DNA of 34,160 nucleotides. It comes from Polychytrium aggregatum (taxonomy: Eukaryota; Chytridiomycota; Chytridiomycetes; Polychytriales). The translations under genes and the position numbers were made by a program. The notes under the pieces were generated by a model. That model was not told the origin of the DNA. It did not search any database and saw nothing but the letters and a program-made list of their open reading frames with translations. The DNA lies in NCBI RefSeq assembly GCF_025602895.1, contig NW_026516476.1:1-34160 (forward strand). Reading direction: 5' to 3'. Shown one piece after another: positions 1-8,107 of this stretch (positions within the stretch are counted from its first letter, which is position 1; every line of letters begins with the position of its first letter).

Positions 1-553
1 TTGGAGGAGTCTGAGTTTGGGGCTGGGTCGGAGTGAGCGACCCCTGAGTTGGCTTCGACGCAGGGTTCGCTTGGTCGTTCTCGATGTCATCCAAGTCTTC
101 GTCCATGGGGTGGAGCCAGGCGAGGAACAATTCGTCGTCGTCGATGGATGGTCTGGCTTGAGAGGTGCTACCGCTTGGGTTTGGTGGTTCCTCTCTTGCC
201 TCGAGGTCGACAATCTCGGCAGGGTTGGGGTCGGTTCTGGGTCTGGATCTTGCTCCGTTCTCACGGCTACCAGCTGCCTGGGCCTTGGAACCATGTACTC
301 TGTTGGTAGCACTACCTCTGGGGTCGAGGCCGGTGGGCCCAAAGTTGAAGTTTTCCGGGTTCAACTCAAAGCCTGGGCGAAGGCTAGTGCCTCCAGGGAG
401 CCTGAGGGTACTGTCGGGCATCGAGTTCCTTCTCTTGAAAAAGGACGTGACCTCGGGGGTAGCTTGGGCCTTTCTCTTTCCTCCCTGGCTTGACCCATCG
501 GGTGAAACCAGGGGGATTTGGGATGGCTGGGGTGTCTGTGGTCTCCCAGACAT
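1..553 (-). CDS. LINE LA ORF1 (gag-like), N-terminal 184 residues, partial at window edge
   Basis: The ATG is at 551-553 on the minus strand (protein begins MSGRPQTPQ) and the frame stays open to base 1. The sequence equals residues 1-184 of the complete 863-aa ORF1 of LA-3, whose ATG is at 22713-22715. This N-terminal third is basic, rich in Pro, Ser and Gln and looks disordered. It contains a Lys/Arg cluster near residues 24-42 that could be a nuclear localisation signal. The zinc-binding motif and the conserved C-terminal domain lie outside the window to the left. The start is supported by the identical start in LA-3 and by the analogous start of LB ORF1. It would bind the element RNA in a ribonucleoprotein; that role is inferred from LINE ORF1 proteins in general. 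Confidence 0.8.
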   Translation of the reverse strand, partial: MSGRPQTPQPSQIPLVSPDGSSQGGKRKAQATPEVTSFFKRRNSMPDSTLRLPGGTSLRPGFELNPENFNFGPTGLDPRGSATNRVHGSKAQAAGSRENGARSRPRTDPNPAEIVDLEAREEPPNPSGSTSQARPSIDDDELFLAWLHPMDEDLDDIENDQANPASKPTQGSLTPTQPQTQTPP

Positions 554-824
554 CTCCGATACCAGGAGTGGATCCTTGGGGTCGGGGTGCTCCTGAGAGT
601 ATTTGGGTCGTTCCACGGTAGGAAACAAAGACACAGATGGGCTACGTCCTGGTAGGCAAAGGTTAGGGCTCACTGATATTGAACGTTGGCTTTGGTCGAC
701 TTTGCGGGTCTCGGTTCAAGGTCTTGGTAAGGATGGTCACTTGTCTCGTTCGGGTAAGGTTATTGCAAATCGCTTGGTCGGTGGTTATTTGGGTCGATTC
801 ACTGGAGGGGACGGAGTCTGGTCC

Positions 825-925
825 GGTCCAGTTGATGAGGGCTGTGCGTTCCAGTTGGGGGGTTGACTGTTCCAGTTGAGGATCTTACTGTTCCAGTTGT
901 GGATCTCTTACTGTTCCAGTTGGGG
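825..925. repeat. Tandem 21-bp-spaced motif in LA 5' UTR
   Basis: The motif TTCCAGTTG occurs at 849-857, 870-878, 891-899 and 914-922, with a weaker copy (GTCCAGTTG) near 825. Spacings are 21, 21 and 23 bp. The same block recurs in LA-3 at 22987-23087. It lies between the ORF1 start and the putative TATA box. Confidence 0.8.
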
Positions 926-957
926 GTGATGGGAACAGGAGGATCGTGAGTGACGAC

Positions 958-965
958 CTTTTATA
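958..965 (-). promoter_or_regulatory. Possible TATA box in LA 5' region
   Basis: TATAAAAG is read on the minus strand, upstream of the tandem repeats and ORF1, and is conserved at 23120-23127 in LA-3. LA-3 retains about 270 bp upstream of it, so the RNA that made LA-3 did not start just downstream of this box. Either it is a secondary promoter or the match is chance. Confidence 0.3.
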
Positions 966-1429
966 TCTTAGGGTATCACATCATCACCACCCAGCACCCA
1001 ACCCACCGTTTGTCTCTCCATTCGTATCGGCATTCCCACTCCGGTCGGAGTCCCCCAAGCATCCGATGGTCGCCGTGCTTATCTCCGGCTCGGACTGCCA
1101 TGAACAAGAGCAAGTCCTTGCTTTTCTGGACCCGGTGACTTGCTCATCCCGAGGCAGGGCTATCTGTCGGAACGAACTCTCATGGATCCTCCGATAATCT
1201 TGGGTCCATCTGGAACATTGGGGTGATTCCCATGATTTACAACCTTCGACTGCTCATGGGCGGGTATCCGCTGCCCCAACGTGTGCTCGCCCACGCAGCC
1301 ATGACGACGATGCGCGGAGGGAATCAAGTGATGGTGGGATATGTTTACATCATGGGACGTCTGGTGACTGAGGCAAATATTTGTCTGCCCAGACCAACAT
1401 GACCGTTTTGTTTACGGTGGTCGTTTTTG
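966..1429 (-). other. LA 5' leader, no convincing ORF
   Basis: This stretch is non-coding as far as I can see. Bases 966-1232 are shared with LA-3. Bases 1234-1429 are unique in this window and end in T/G-rich sequence just before the poly-T of LA-2. Short open frames on the + strand show no recognisable domain. Confidence 0.6.
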
Positions 1430-1663
1430 TTTTTTTTTTTGTTTACAATAGTTGTATATTCAGGAATATTCAACAAGCCATCAGTACCATGCGGTACCCG
1501 GCAGTGGGCGTACAAGCAGGCTCACACGCCCCTGTTGCGGCTCTCGCCGACTCTCCAGCCCACACGGCGAGCCATGCGGGTGAACACTTCCTCCAATAGG
1601 TCCCACAGGGACTCGCATGTCTCCAGGTCCCGCTCGGGGACCCTTTCTCTCTGGCCATGGGAG
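1430..1663 (-). mobile_element. LINE family LA, copy LA-2: 3' end (left part, split by Gy2)
   Basis: Eleven T (1430-1440) represent the poly(A) tail. They are followed by the 3' UTR (1441-1521) and the last ORF2 codons (stop TGA, complement of 1522-1524). The stretch matches 15753-15975 of LA-3 with a few substitutions, for example the synonymous Leu codon change at 1591-1593. It ends at 1663, where the Gy2 LTR begins. The element continues at 13993-14961. Confidence 0.9.
1522..1663 (-). pseudogene. LINE LA-2 ORF2, last ~47 codons (interrupted by Gy2)
   Basis: This is the C-terminus of the ORF2 polyprotein, including the segment LWDLLEEVFTRMARRV. LB ORF2 ends similarly with LWELLENVFTRLVSDL. 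The reading frame is continuous with 13993-14961 once Gy2 and one copy of its 5-bp target duplication are disregarded. It is not expressible as such because Gy2 separates it from the rest. Confidence 0.8.
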
Positions 1664-2454
1664 TGTTAGGGTCCGGAGGGGACTCAACGGCAAAAGAAGA
1701 AGTGAGCTCGAAGTGAGCTCAGGGAAAGCAAGGGTAAAGTCCGAAGTGGACTCGGAGAGGGAGCGAGGGAAGCAAAGATCCGTTCAAGATAAGACTAGTC
1801 TCGAAATGAGACGTGAGGAACACTCAGAGAATAAAGTAGAAGGCACTTTATTTAGTCCTATTTTGAACGCTGAGGTTCGACTACACATCGCGGGGGTCAG
1901 GCTATTTATAGATAAGTCCGGACTTGGCAGCGAAGGGCGGCCAAGGGAGGGAAAAGTGGGCGATCGAGCAGGGCGAAGGGGGCGATGCACGAACGAGGGC
2001 CGAGAAGGACCACCGAGACAGGTAGAGAACCAAAGCGAGAGAGGCGCAAGCAAAAGCGAAGCACCTGGCAGGAGAAACGTGCAAAAGCGAAGCAATGTGA
2101 CTCAACGTCCAAGAAGCGGATTGGTCAAAGAACAGATTGGGGCGAACGCATGCAAGATAGGCGAGGGTTTGGGGTGGTCAGGCAGGTCATGAGTCACCGG
2201 TGGGGGGACACATGACCGGCAGCCGAATTGCAACCAATCGCAGCAAGGCGCGTGCACAAACAAACCGGCGCGTGCGAAGAAGACAAAGGAAGCGGAGCAG
2301 CGCGGGGAAACGGAAGTGCGGAATGGGCGGAAATGGCAGGCAAAGGGCGGAAAATTGGAGGGGAACTGCAAGGCTACACACAAACAAACAGAAAGGCTAA
2401 AGAACAGCCAAGTGTGCAGTCAAAGTGGAGAACAAGCAGGAGCTATCCCTAACA
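1664..2454 (-). repeat. Gy2 3' LTR (left)
   Basis: 791 bp, apparently identical to the right LTR, so insertion was recent. On the minus strand it holds a TATAAATA box (1903-1910), the predicted RNA start at 1871 and an AATAAA polyadenylation signal (1847-1852) just inside R. It borders LINE LA-2 on the left and the Gy2 polypurine tract on the right. Short open frames inside the LTR have no recognisable domain. Confidence 0.95.
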
Positions 2455-2466
2455 TCATCCCCTTCC
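2455..2466 (-). other. Gy2 polypurine tract
   Basis: On the minus strand GGAAGGGGATGA lies directly against the 3' LTR. This is the expected plus-strand primer for Ty3/Gypsy elements. It shares GGGGATGA with the Gy1 tract. The pol stop codon (2467-2469) is immediately upstream. Confidence 0.85.
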
Positions 2467-2575
2467 TTAGCGACGAACTCCGGGCGTCGCCTTCGGCTTT
2501 GAGGGATAGCGAAGGTGGAAATCAGCAACAAGATCAGTGGCGTGGGAAACATTGGCAGCGGGCTCCCAAGACCGG
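2467..2575 (-). pseudogene. Gy2 pol, 3' terminal part (end of chromodomain), separated by Gy1
   Basis: Taking the minus strand from the Gy2 pol break at 8493 and continuing at 2570 (one copy of ACCGG kept), the frame is restored exactly. It encodes SWEPAANVSHATDLV and then about 19 more residues to a TAA at 2467-2469. SWEP followed by a helix is the usual chromodomain C-terminal half, matching SWEPANYVNAPDKIADF in Gy1. The uninterrupted pol would have been about 1292 residues counted from 12267. Gy1 therefore cut the chromodomain, and the truncated protein would end in LTR-encoded sequence. Confidence 0.9.
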
Positions 2576-2960
2576 TGTGAGGACCACGACAAGCAACGAC
2601 ACTGGACGACCAGGTGCTTGGCGAACAACGATAAGCTATATTACGACTTATCAGATAACAACAAGTGTTGTTCGAACTGCAGATACAAAATGGGTGCAAG
2701 AAAGGAGGGGCTTTATAGCCAAGAGGGAAACCGAAGGGCGAAAGTGGGCGAGAGGGGTGGAGCGACAAACGAGGGACGAGATGGGGGTGCGAGGGAGGCG
2801 GAGCTGCTAGAGAGAGGGGCGAAGCACAGCGCAGTCGGAGGCGAAGTAAGAGTCATCGGCGCCAGCCAATCAGGGAATACACGCCAAGACAAACAAACAT
2901 GACTCACGGTGCATCACGCGCAGCAGTCCACACGTGTTCCCAACGTGCATGATCATCACA
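2576..2960 (-). repeat. Gy1 3' LTR (left)
   Basis: 385 bp, same sequence as 8108-8492. It is flanked on the left by the target duplication ACCGG and on the right by the PPT. It carries the same TATAAA box and predicted start as the right LTR (offset 5532: TATA 2712-2717, start near 2678). Confidence 0.95.
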
Positions 2961-2973
2961 TCATCCCCTCCCC
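2961..2973 (-). other. Gy1 polypurine tract, overlapping the pol stop codon
   Basis: On the minus strand GGGGAGGGGATGA abuts the 3' LTR. Its last three bases, TGA (2961-2963), are also the pol stop codon, so the coding region runs through the primer tract up to the LTR. Confidence 0.85.
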
Positions 2974-5900
2974 AAACTACGGCCACTCCTGCGAACAATA
3001 AGTCCAGGCTTGTCGGGGTACCGGCGGTGGAAGTCGGCTATCTTGTCGGGAGCGTTAACGTAGTTGGCGGGCTCCCAGCTGCGATGATCAGTCGAGTAGC
3101 CCTTCCAATCAACGAAATAGCTCAACTTACCGCGGACCAGCTTGGAGTCGAGGATCTCCTGGACTTCATACTCCAAGTGGTCGTCGACGCGGACTGGCGG
3201 AGGAGGGTCTTGGATGCGGCCGGGGAGGGTGTTCGACTTGTGGGGCTCAAGGAGGGAGACATGGAACACCGGATGGATCTTGAGATCCTTGGGAAGGTCG
3301 AGGCGGAAGGCGAGGGAACCGATGGCTTCGACGATCTTGTAGGGTCCGATGCGCTGGTAGTCCAACTTCTTGCTTGGACGGGTGGTCTTGATGTTGCGTG
3401 TTAGGACCCAGACTTGATCGCCAGGAGCGAACTTGGGAGCGTCGGACTTGTGGGCATCCGCAAAGCGCTTGTAGTCCGCCTTGGCCTTCTCGAGGTTCTC
3501 CTTCAGCAACGCCAAGTTGTGCTGAAGGTGTTCGACTCGGTCGGTCGCGGAGGGGACATCGAGGCTGGAAGGAAGGACCGGAGACTCGAATCGAGGGTTG
3601 AAGCCGTAAGTCGCCAGGAACGGGGAGGCCTTGGTCGAGGTGTGCTCGAGGTTGTTGTATGAGAACTCGGCGAGCGGGAGCAGCATCGCCCAGTCATCCT
3701 GCTGGTACGAGGTGTAGCAGCGGAGATGCTGGTTGATGACTTGGTTGACCCGCTCAGTCTGTCCATCGGTTTGGGGGTGGAACGCCGTGGACAGACTGGT
3801 CTTGATGCCGAGTTCTGAGCACAGGGCCTGCCAGAACCGCGAGGTGAACTGGCTTCCTCGGTCCGAGACGATGTTGTCCGGGAGACCGTGGAGACGGAAG
3901 ATGTTGTCGAGGAACAGCGACGCTGTTTCCTCGGCACTTGGGAGGGACCGACAGGGAAGGAAGTGGGCCATCTTGGTCAGGCTATCGACGACGACAAAGA
4001 TGCAAGTCTTGCCGTTGGACTCGGGGAGGTCGGTGATAAAGTCCATCGTCACCAGAGACCAGGGTCGCGATGCCGTCGGGAGGGGCTGCAAGTATCCAAA
4101 CGGCTTATGTCGAGGGACTTTCGAGCGTGCACAAGTGTCGCACGTCGAGACATAAGCCTGGACATCCTTGCGGATTGAGGGCCACCAGAACTGCCTCGAG
4201 ATCAGTGCCCGAGTCCGCCGAATGCCAGGATGTCCAACAGCGACAGGATCGTGGCATGACTTGAGGACGGGGACTCGACACGACTCGGGCACAACGATCT
4301 TGTCCATGAAGGTGAGGAGACCATCCTTCAGGACATACTTGGGATCGTTGCGGAGCTGGTCCAGGGACGGGTCCTTGGGTTGCTCCTCGGCAATGAGCTT
4401 GAGCAAGTCCACAGGGCGAGTGGAACTTGCATCCGAGGAGCGACGGACGGCACAGGCGAACGACGAAGGTGGCAGCAACGGGGGAGGCTCCTTGGACACA
4501 GGTGCGGACGGAGGGACGTAGTCCGGGCGGCGGGAGAGAGCGTCGGCCTTGCCGTTCTTTGGACCGGGGAGGTACTGGATCCGGAGGTCGAACCGAGACA
4601 GGAACTGCGACCACCGGGCGTGTCGCTGGTTGAGGATGCGGGCCGACGCCAGGTATTCCAAGTTCTTGTGGTCGGTAAGGACTTGGACTGGGTGTTGGGC
4701 ACCTTCGAGGTAGTGTCGCCAGACCTCGAAAGCCTCCTTGATGGCCAAGAGCTCCTTCTCATAGATGCTGTAGTTGCGTTCAGCATCCATGAGCGTGCGG
4801 GAGTGGAAGGAGCACGGGTGCAGGTGGCCATCGGAGCCGCGCTGGGACAGGACGCATCCGATCGCAAAGTCTGAGGCATCAGACTCCACGACAAAGGGCT
4901 TGGATGGGTCGGGGTGCGCAAGGACGGGCTCGGAGACGAAGGCTTCCTTGAGGGACTGGAAAGCCTTGTGGGCGTCGGGGGACCAGCGGAAGACCTGGGA
5001 CTTCTTGAACAGGAGCGTGAGCGGACCGGCGATCTTGGCATATCCGTCAATGAAGCGACGGTAAAAGTTCGAGAACCCAATGAAGGAGCGAAGGTCGGAG
5101 ACATTGCGGGGGACGGGCCAGTCGACAATGGCGGAGAGCTTTGCTCGTTCCATCTCGATACCCTTGGGCGAGATGACGTAGCCGAGGAATGAGACCTTGT
5201 CCTTGGAGAACTCGCACTTCTCCAGCTTGCAGTACAACTTTGCAGCCTGGAGCTTGGCCAGGACCTGCTTGACGTGATTTGCATGCTGAGTGGGGTCAGC
5301 GCTGTAAATCAAAATGTCGTCAAGGTAGGCAATCGCAAAGTTGTCCAGTTCATCACGAAGGACATCGTTGATGAAGTGCTGGAAGGTGGCCGGAGCATTG
5401 GTGAGTCCAAAGGGCATCACCAAGTACTCGAACTGGCCGTAACGAGTGCGAAAGGCCGTCTTCCACTCGTCGCCTGCGCGGATACGCAGCAGGTTGTAGG
5501 CCCCGCGGAGGTCCAGCTTCGTGAACACCTTCGCGTCCCGGACTCGGTCCAGCATCTCATTGATCAACGGTAAGGGGTAACGATTCTTGACCGTGATCGT
5601 GTTCAATGCGCGATAGTCCACGCAGAGACGCAGAGAGCCGTCCTTCTTCTTGACGAAAAGGATCGGAGAACCGGCGGGAGAGGACGAAGGACGGATGAAC
5701 CCTTTGACGAGGTTGTCGTCGAGGTATTCACGAAGGGCCTTGAGTTCGGGCTCTGACAGGGAGTAGAGCGGTCCGAACTTGGGGGTCTTGCCGGGCTCCA
5801 GGTCGATCGGGCAGTCGTACGTCCGGTGCGGGGGCAACGAATCGGCTTCCTGCTTCGAGAAGACTGAGCCAAACGACTTGTACTCCTCGGGGATCGACGT

Positions 5901-6920
5901 CGAGAGGGGCGTCGGATCCGGATCGGTGGCAGGAAGGACGAGGACTTGGAACACAGTCAGGGGGTCGGGGCTAGACTGTGTGTCGAGGACGGACTGCTCC
6001 AACGACTTGTACCTGATCGCTTGGACACGGACAGGAGCGGGGCTGGGAGCAACGGGACCGGGGAGACCAGGACGGACGGAGACGAGACCGGAGGGACCAG
6101 GACGAGCAGCACAGGAACAGGGCACCTCACTCGGAACACAATCAGAATAACGTTGAGCGATCACTTTATTCTGATCATCTTCGCGAGTACAAACGGTGCG
6201 AGGCGAAGAAGCGAGCACCACAGTGGTGTCGGTAGAGGCACGAGGGAAAACATTGGGTGTGTCGCCAACAAGAGGAAGGGGAGAAGGAGAAACGGAAGAA
6301 ACGGAAGGGAGGGAAGAGGCATCCACAACCTTGAGGATGTGGTTTGCAGGACGGGGAAGGCAAAGGAGTCCACGAGCCCAGTGGAACCTAGGTTCGATGG
6401 ACTGCAGCCAGGGATAGCCAAGGATAACAGGTTGGTGGGGAGACTTAATGACATCAAAGGAAAGGTGTTGAGTGTAGTCCCCAAGAACAATCTTGAGGGG
6501 TTCCGTCTCAAAAGTGATGGGGCCGGAAGAAAGTGGCTGGCCATCGACACCTTGGACAGGGAGGGGAGTGGATTTGGAAACGAGGGGGACCGAGAAGCGG
6601 TCAACAAAGCTCTCGTCGATGAAGTTGCCGGAGGCACCAGAATCGACGAGAAGTTGGCAAGAGAGGGAGCGACCAGAAGGGAGAACAAGAGAAGCGGAGA
6701 AAACGGGAGAAGACGAAGAAATCGACGAGACGCACGAAGAAGGCTCGGAGCAGAGATCAGTGTCGGCAGCATGGTTCGAGCAGATGACCAAGTTCGCAGG
6801 TGGTGTGGAGATCGGGAGCTCTGTCAAAGACATCTGGGAGCCAGATGTGCCCTTAGAAGAGGCGGGTTTGACAGAGTGCGATCCACCACCGACTACATTG
6901 ATCATTCCACACATAGCCAT
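2961..6920 (-). CDS. pol: Gy1 Pol polyprotein (protease, RT, RNase H, integrase, chromodomain)
   Basis: Numbered from the first in-frame Met at 6920 it is 1319 residues. The frame is open further upstream and overlaps gag, so translation most likely enters by -1 frameshift at 7022-7028. Domains in order: aspartic protease with LVDSGASG (catalytic D93); reverse transcriptase with YLDDIL (D534, D535); RNase H with ESDASDFAIG; integrase with an HHCC zinc finger (H-x4-H type, CDTC), then D960, D1020 and E1056 giving the classic D-D-x35-E; and a C-terminal chromodomain (about 1243-1305; EYEVQEILDSK, VDWKGY, SWEPANYV). All catalytic residues seen are present. The chromodomain would guide integration to marked chromatin, as established for chromoviruses. 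It acts in virus-like particles and in the nucleus. There is no frameshift or stop inside. Confidence 0.96.
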   Translation of the reverse strand: MAMCGMINVVGGGSHSVKPASSKGTSGSQMSLTELPISTPPANLVICSNHAADTDLCSEPSSCVSSISSSSPVFSASLVLPSGRSLSCQLLVDSGASGNFIDESFVDRFSVPLVSKSTPLPVQGVDGQPLSSGPITFETEPLKIVLGDYTQHLSFDVIKSPHQPVILGYPWLQSIEPRFHWARGLLCLPRPANHILKVVDASSLPSVSSVSPSPLPLVGDTPNVFPRASTDTTVVLASSPRTVCTREDDQNKVIAQRYSDCVPSEVPCSCAARPGPSGLVSVRPGLPGPVAPSPAPVRVQAIRYKSLEQSVLDTQSSPDPLTVFQVLVLPATDPDPTPLSTSIPEEYKSFGSVFSKQEADSLPPHRTYDCPIDLEPGKTPKFGPLYSLSEPELKALREYLDDNLVKGFIRPSSSPAGSPILFVKKKDGSLRLCVDYRALNTITVKNRYPLPLINEMLDRVRDAKVFTKLDLRGAYNLLRIRAGDEWKTAFRTRYGQFEYLVMPFGLTNAPATFQHFINDVLRDELDNFAIAYLDDILIYSADPTQHANHVKQVLAKLQAAKLYCKLEKCEFSKDKVSFLGYVISPKGIEMERAKLSAIVDWPVPRNVSDLRSFIGFSNFYRRFIDGYAKIAGPLTLLFKKSQVFRWSPDAHKAFQSLKEAFVSEPVLAHPDPSKPFVVESDASDFAIGCVLSQRGSDGHLHPCSFHSRTLMDAERNYSIYEKELLAIKEAFEVWRHYLEGAQHPVQVLTDHKNLEYLASARILNQRHARWSQFLSRFDLRIQYLPGPKNGKADALSRRPDYVPPSAPVSKEPPPLLPPSSFACAVRRSSDASSTRPVDLLKLIAEEQPKDPSLDQLRNDPKYVLKDGLLTFMDKIVVPESCRVPVLKSCHDPVAVGHPGIRRTRALISRQFWWPSIRKDVQAYVSTCDTCARSKVPRHKPFGYLQPLPTASRPWSLVTMDFITDLPESNGKTCIFVVVDSLTKMAHFLPCRSLPSAEETASLFLDNIFRLHGLPDNIVSDRGSQFTSRFWQALCSELGIKTSLSTAFHPQTDGQTERVNQVINQHLRCYTSYQQDDWAMLLPLAEFSYNNLEHTSTKASPFLATYGFNPRFESPVLPSSLDVPSATDRVEHLQHNLALLKENLEKAKADYKRFADAHKSDAPKFAPGDQVWVLTRNIKTTRPSKKLDYQRIGPYKIVEAIGSLAFRLDLPKDLKIHPVFHVSLLEPHKSNTLPGRIQDPPPPVRVDDHLEYEVQEILDSKLVRGKLSYFVDWKGYSTDHRSWEPANYVNAPDKIADFHRRYPDKPGLIVRRSGRSLGRG

Positions 6921-7003
6921 GCGTTCGACACTTACCTCATGCTCCTTACCATCGACGCTTGCTTCTGGAGGAAGGGGAGACGGCTCCAGATCTAAGCCTC
7001 CAC

Positions 7004-7987
7004 TTAGATCTGGGCCTGGTCGTTTCCCGACTCGAAGTGTTCCTCCTCACCATCATCGTAGACGATGGTTCGGACAACCTTCGAACGGGGACGGGAGCCG
7101 GGAGCCTGAGGACGGGAGCCGGGGAAGCGGGAACCAGAGGCGGGAGCACGGGAGCCGGACTTGAGGGGGCAGGACTTGGCGACGTGGCCGGGCTTGCCAC
7201 AGCGGAAGCAGAGGCGCTCCTGGAAGCGGCGGTTCTTCTCCTCGGGGGTCAGGCGGCTGACGACGGCGGCGTCGATCTGCATCGGCTCGGAGTAGAGAAC
7301 CGGAGGCTCCTGGGCGGGCGGCTGGAAGGACGGGGTGCGGGAGTTGAAGGCCTGGGTGCCGAAGGAAACAGGGCCAGTGTTTCGGAGCTCGTTGTTGAGC
7401 TCGATGATGCGTGCATCGATCTTGAGGCAACGCTCGACGAACGGGACCAAGCGGAGAGGGAGAGGGTCGATGAAGGAGAGGCGCTGCTTGATCTCCCTCG
7501 ACAGGCCACGGCGGAAGGCGGAGATCTTGGCTTCGTCGTTCCAGGGAAGGTCGGCGGCAACGCGGAGGAACTCTGAGGCATAATCCATGCACGAGCGGTT
7601 GCCCTGTGCCATGGAGGAAAGGAGCAGCTCGGCAGTGTGGGTGCGGTCGGGATCGTCAAACGCTTGGCGAAAGCGTTCCATGAACGAGTCGAACGAGTGC
7701 AGGATTTGATCGTTCGACTCGATCAAGGGAGTCGCCCACTGGAGGGCCGGACCAGTGAGCAAACTCAAGACGTAACCCACCTTGACTTGCTCGGACGGGA
7801 ACCTGGATGCCTGGAGCATCATGAGCAGGCGGCACTGGTTGACGAAGGGGCGGAACTTTGACCTGGTGCCGTCGAACTTGTCCGGGGTCGGCATGTGCGG
7901 GAGCTGTGGGGCGGCGGAAGAATGTGTGGTCCGGAGGAGAACCAGTTCCTCCTGGAGGGCAACGATTTGGGCCTGGAGTTGGTCCAT
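7004..7987 (-). CDS. gag: Gy1 Gag (capsid and nucleocapsid)
   Basis: 327 residues from an ATG at 7985-7987. It starts with a short coiled-coil-like helix (MDQLQAQIVALQEELVLL), followed by a Retrotrans_gag-type capsid region (about 60-210, with WATPLIESND and FMERFRQAFDD). Near the C-terminus is one CCHC zinc knuckle, CFRCGKPGHVAKSC (C260, C263, H268, C273), then a Pro/Ser/Arg-rich tail suited to RNA binding. Gag assembles the virus-like particle and packages the RNA. The stop TAA (7004-7006) lies just after the G-GGA-AAC heptamer that should shift a minority of ribosomes into pol. The leader from the predicted RNA start is about 222 nt. Confidence 0.95.
   Translation of the reverse strand: MDQLQAQIVALQEELVLLRTTHSSAAPQLPHMPTPDKFDGTRSKFRPFVNQCRLLMMLQASRFPSEQVKVGYVLSLLTGPALQWATPLIESNDQILHSFDSFMERFRQAFDDPDRTHTAELLLSSMAQGNRSCMDYASEFLRVAADLPWNDEAKISAFRRGLSREIKQRLSFIDPLPLRLVPFVERCLKIDARIIELNNELRNTGPVSFGTQAFNSRTPSFQPPAQEPPVLYSEPMQIDAAVVSRLTPEEKNRRFQERLCFRCGKPGHVAKSCPLKSGSRAPASGSRFPGSRPQAPGSRPRSKVVRTIVYDDGEEEHFESGNDQAQI
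7022..7028 (-). promoter_or_regulatory. Gy1 -1 ribosomal frameshift heptamer G-GGA-AAC
   Basis: In the gag frame the codons read tcG GGA AAC, the canonical X-XXY-YYZ pattern. Slipping back one base after GGA gives AAA CGA CCA GGC and continues open into pol past the gag stop. Pol is in the -1 frame relative to gag (difference 1067 nt, remainder 2). Confidence 0.8.
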
Positions 7988-8094
7988 GTGGGCTTTGAAA
8001 GTGGGGAGCGAGGATGCAGGGAAGACAACAGAGAATAGAAGGATGAGGGCAGCAACGAAGCCTCAGCCAAGCAGGTGGTCAGACAGAGAGAGGG

Positions 8095-8105
8095 AGTTCG
8101 AACAA
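8095..8105 (-). promoter_or_regulatory. Gy1 primer binding site, self-priming type
   Basis: On the minus strand TTGTTCGAACT lies 2 nt inside the 5' LTR. It is perfectly complementary (11 nt) to AGTTCGAACAA within the LTR (8210 to 8200). No TGG complementary to a tRNA CCA end is present. This is the Tf1/sushi arrangement, in which the RNA 5' end folds back as primer. Confidence 0.75.
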
Positions 8106-8107
8106 TA

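Larger units (their letters stand above)
1..1429 (-). mobile_element. LINE family LA, copy LA-1: 5' part (5' UTR and ORF1 start), continues beyond left edge
   Basis: Bases 1-1232 match 22163-23394 (offset 22162) almost perfectly; one difference seen is g592 against a22754. The minus strand carries the ORF1 start at 553 and a long 5' UTR up to about 1429, where the poly-T of the next copy begins. This copy reaches about 196 bp further 5' than LA-3, which is cut at 23394, so 1234-1429 shows LA 5' sequence found nowhere else in the window. Whether 1429 is the true 5' end is unknown. Confidence 0.85.

Noticed and set aside
1664..1671. TGTTAGGG at the Gy2 LTR ends resembles TTAGGG telomere repeat
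   Set aside because: It is a single hexamer at each LTR terminus, part of the required TG...CA inverted ends; no tandem array and the GGGAG target is not telomeric.
1617..2192. 191-codon + strand frame running into the Gy2 LTR, repeated at 13251-13730
   Set aside because: Lies inside the LTR, follows the repeat copy for copy and has no domain; LTR-internal chance ORF.
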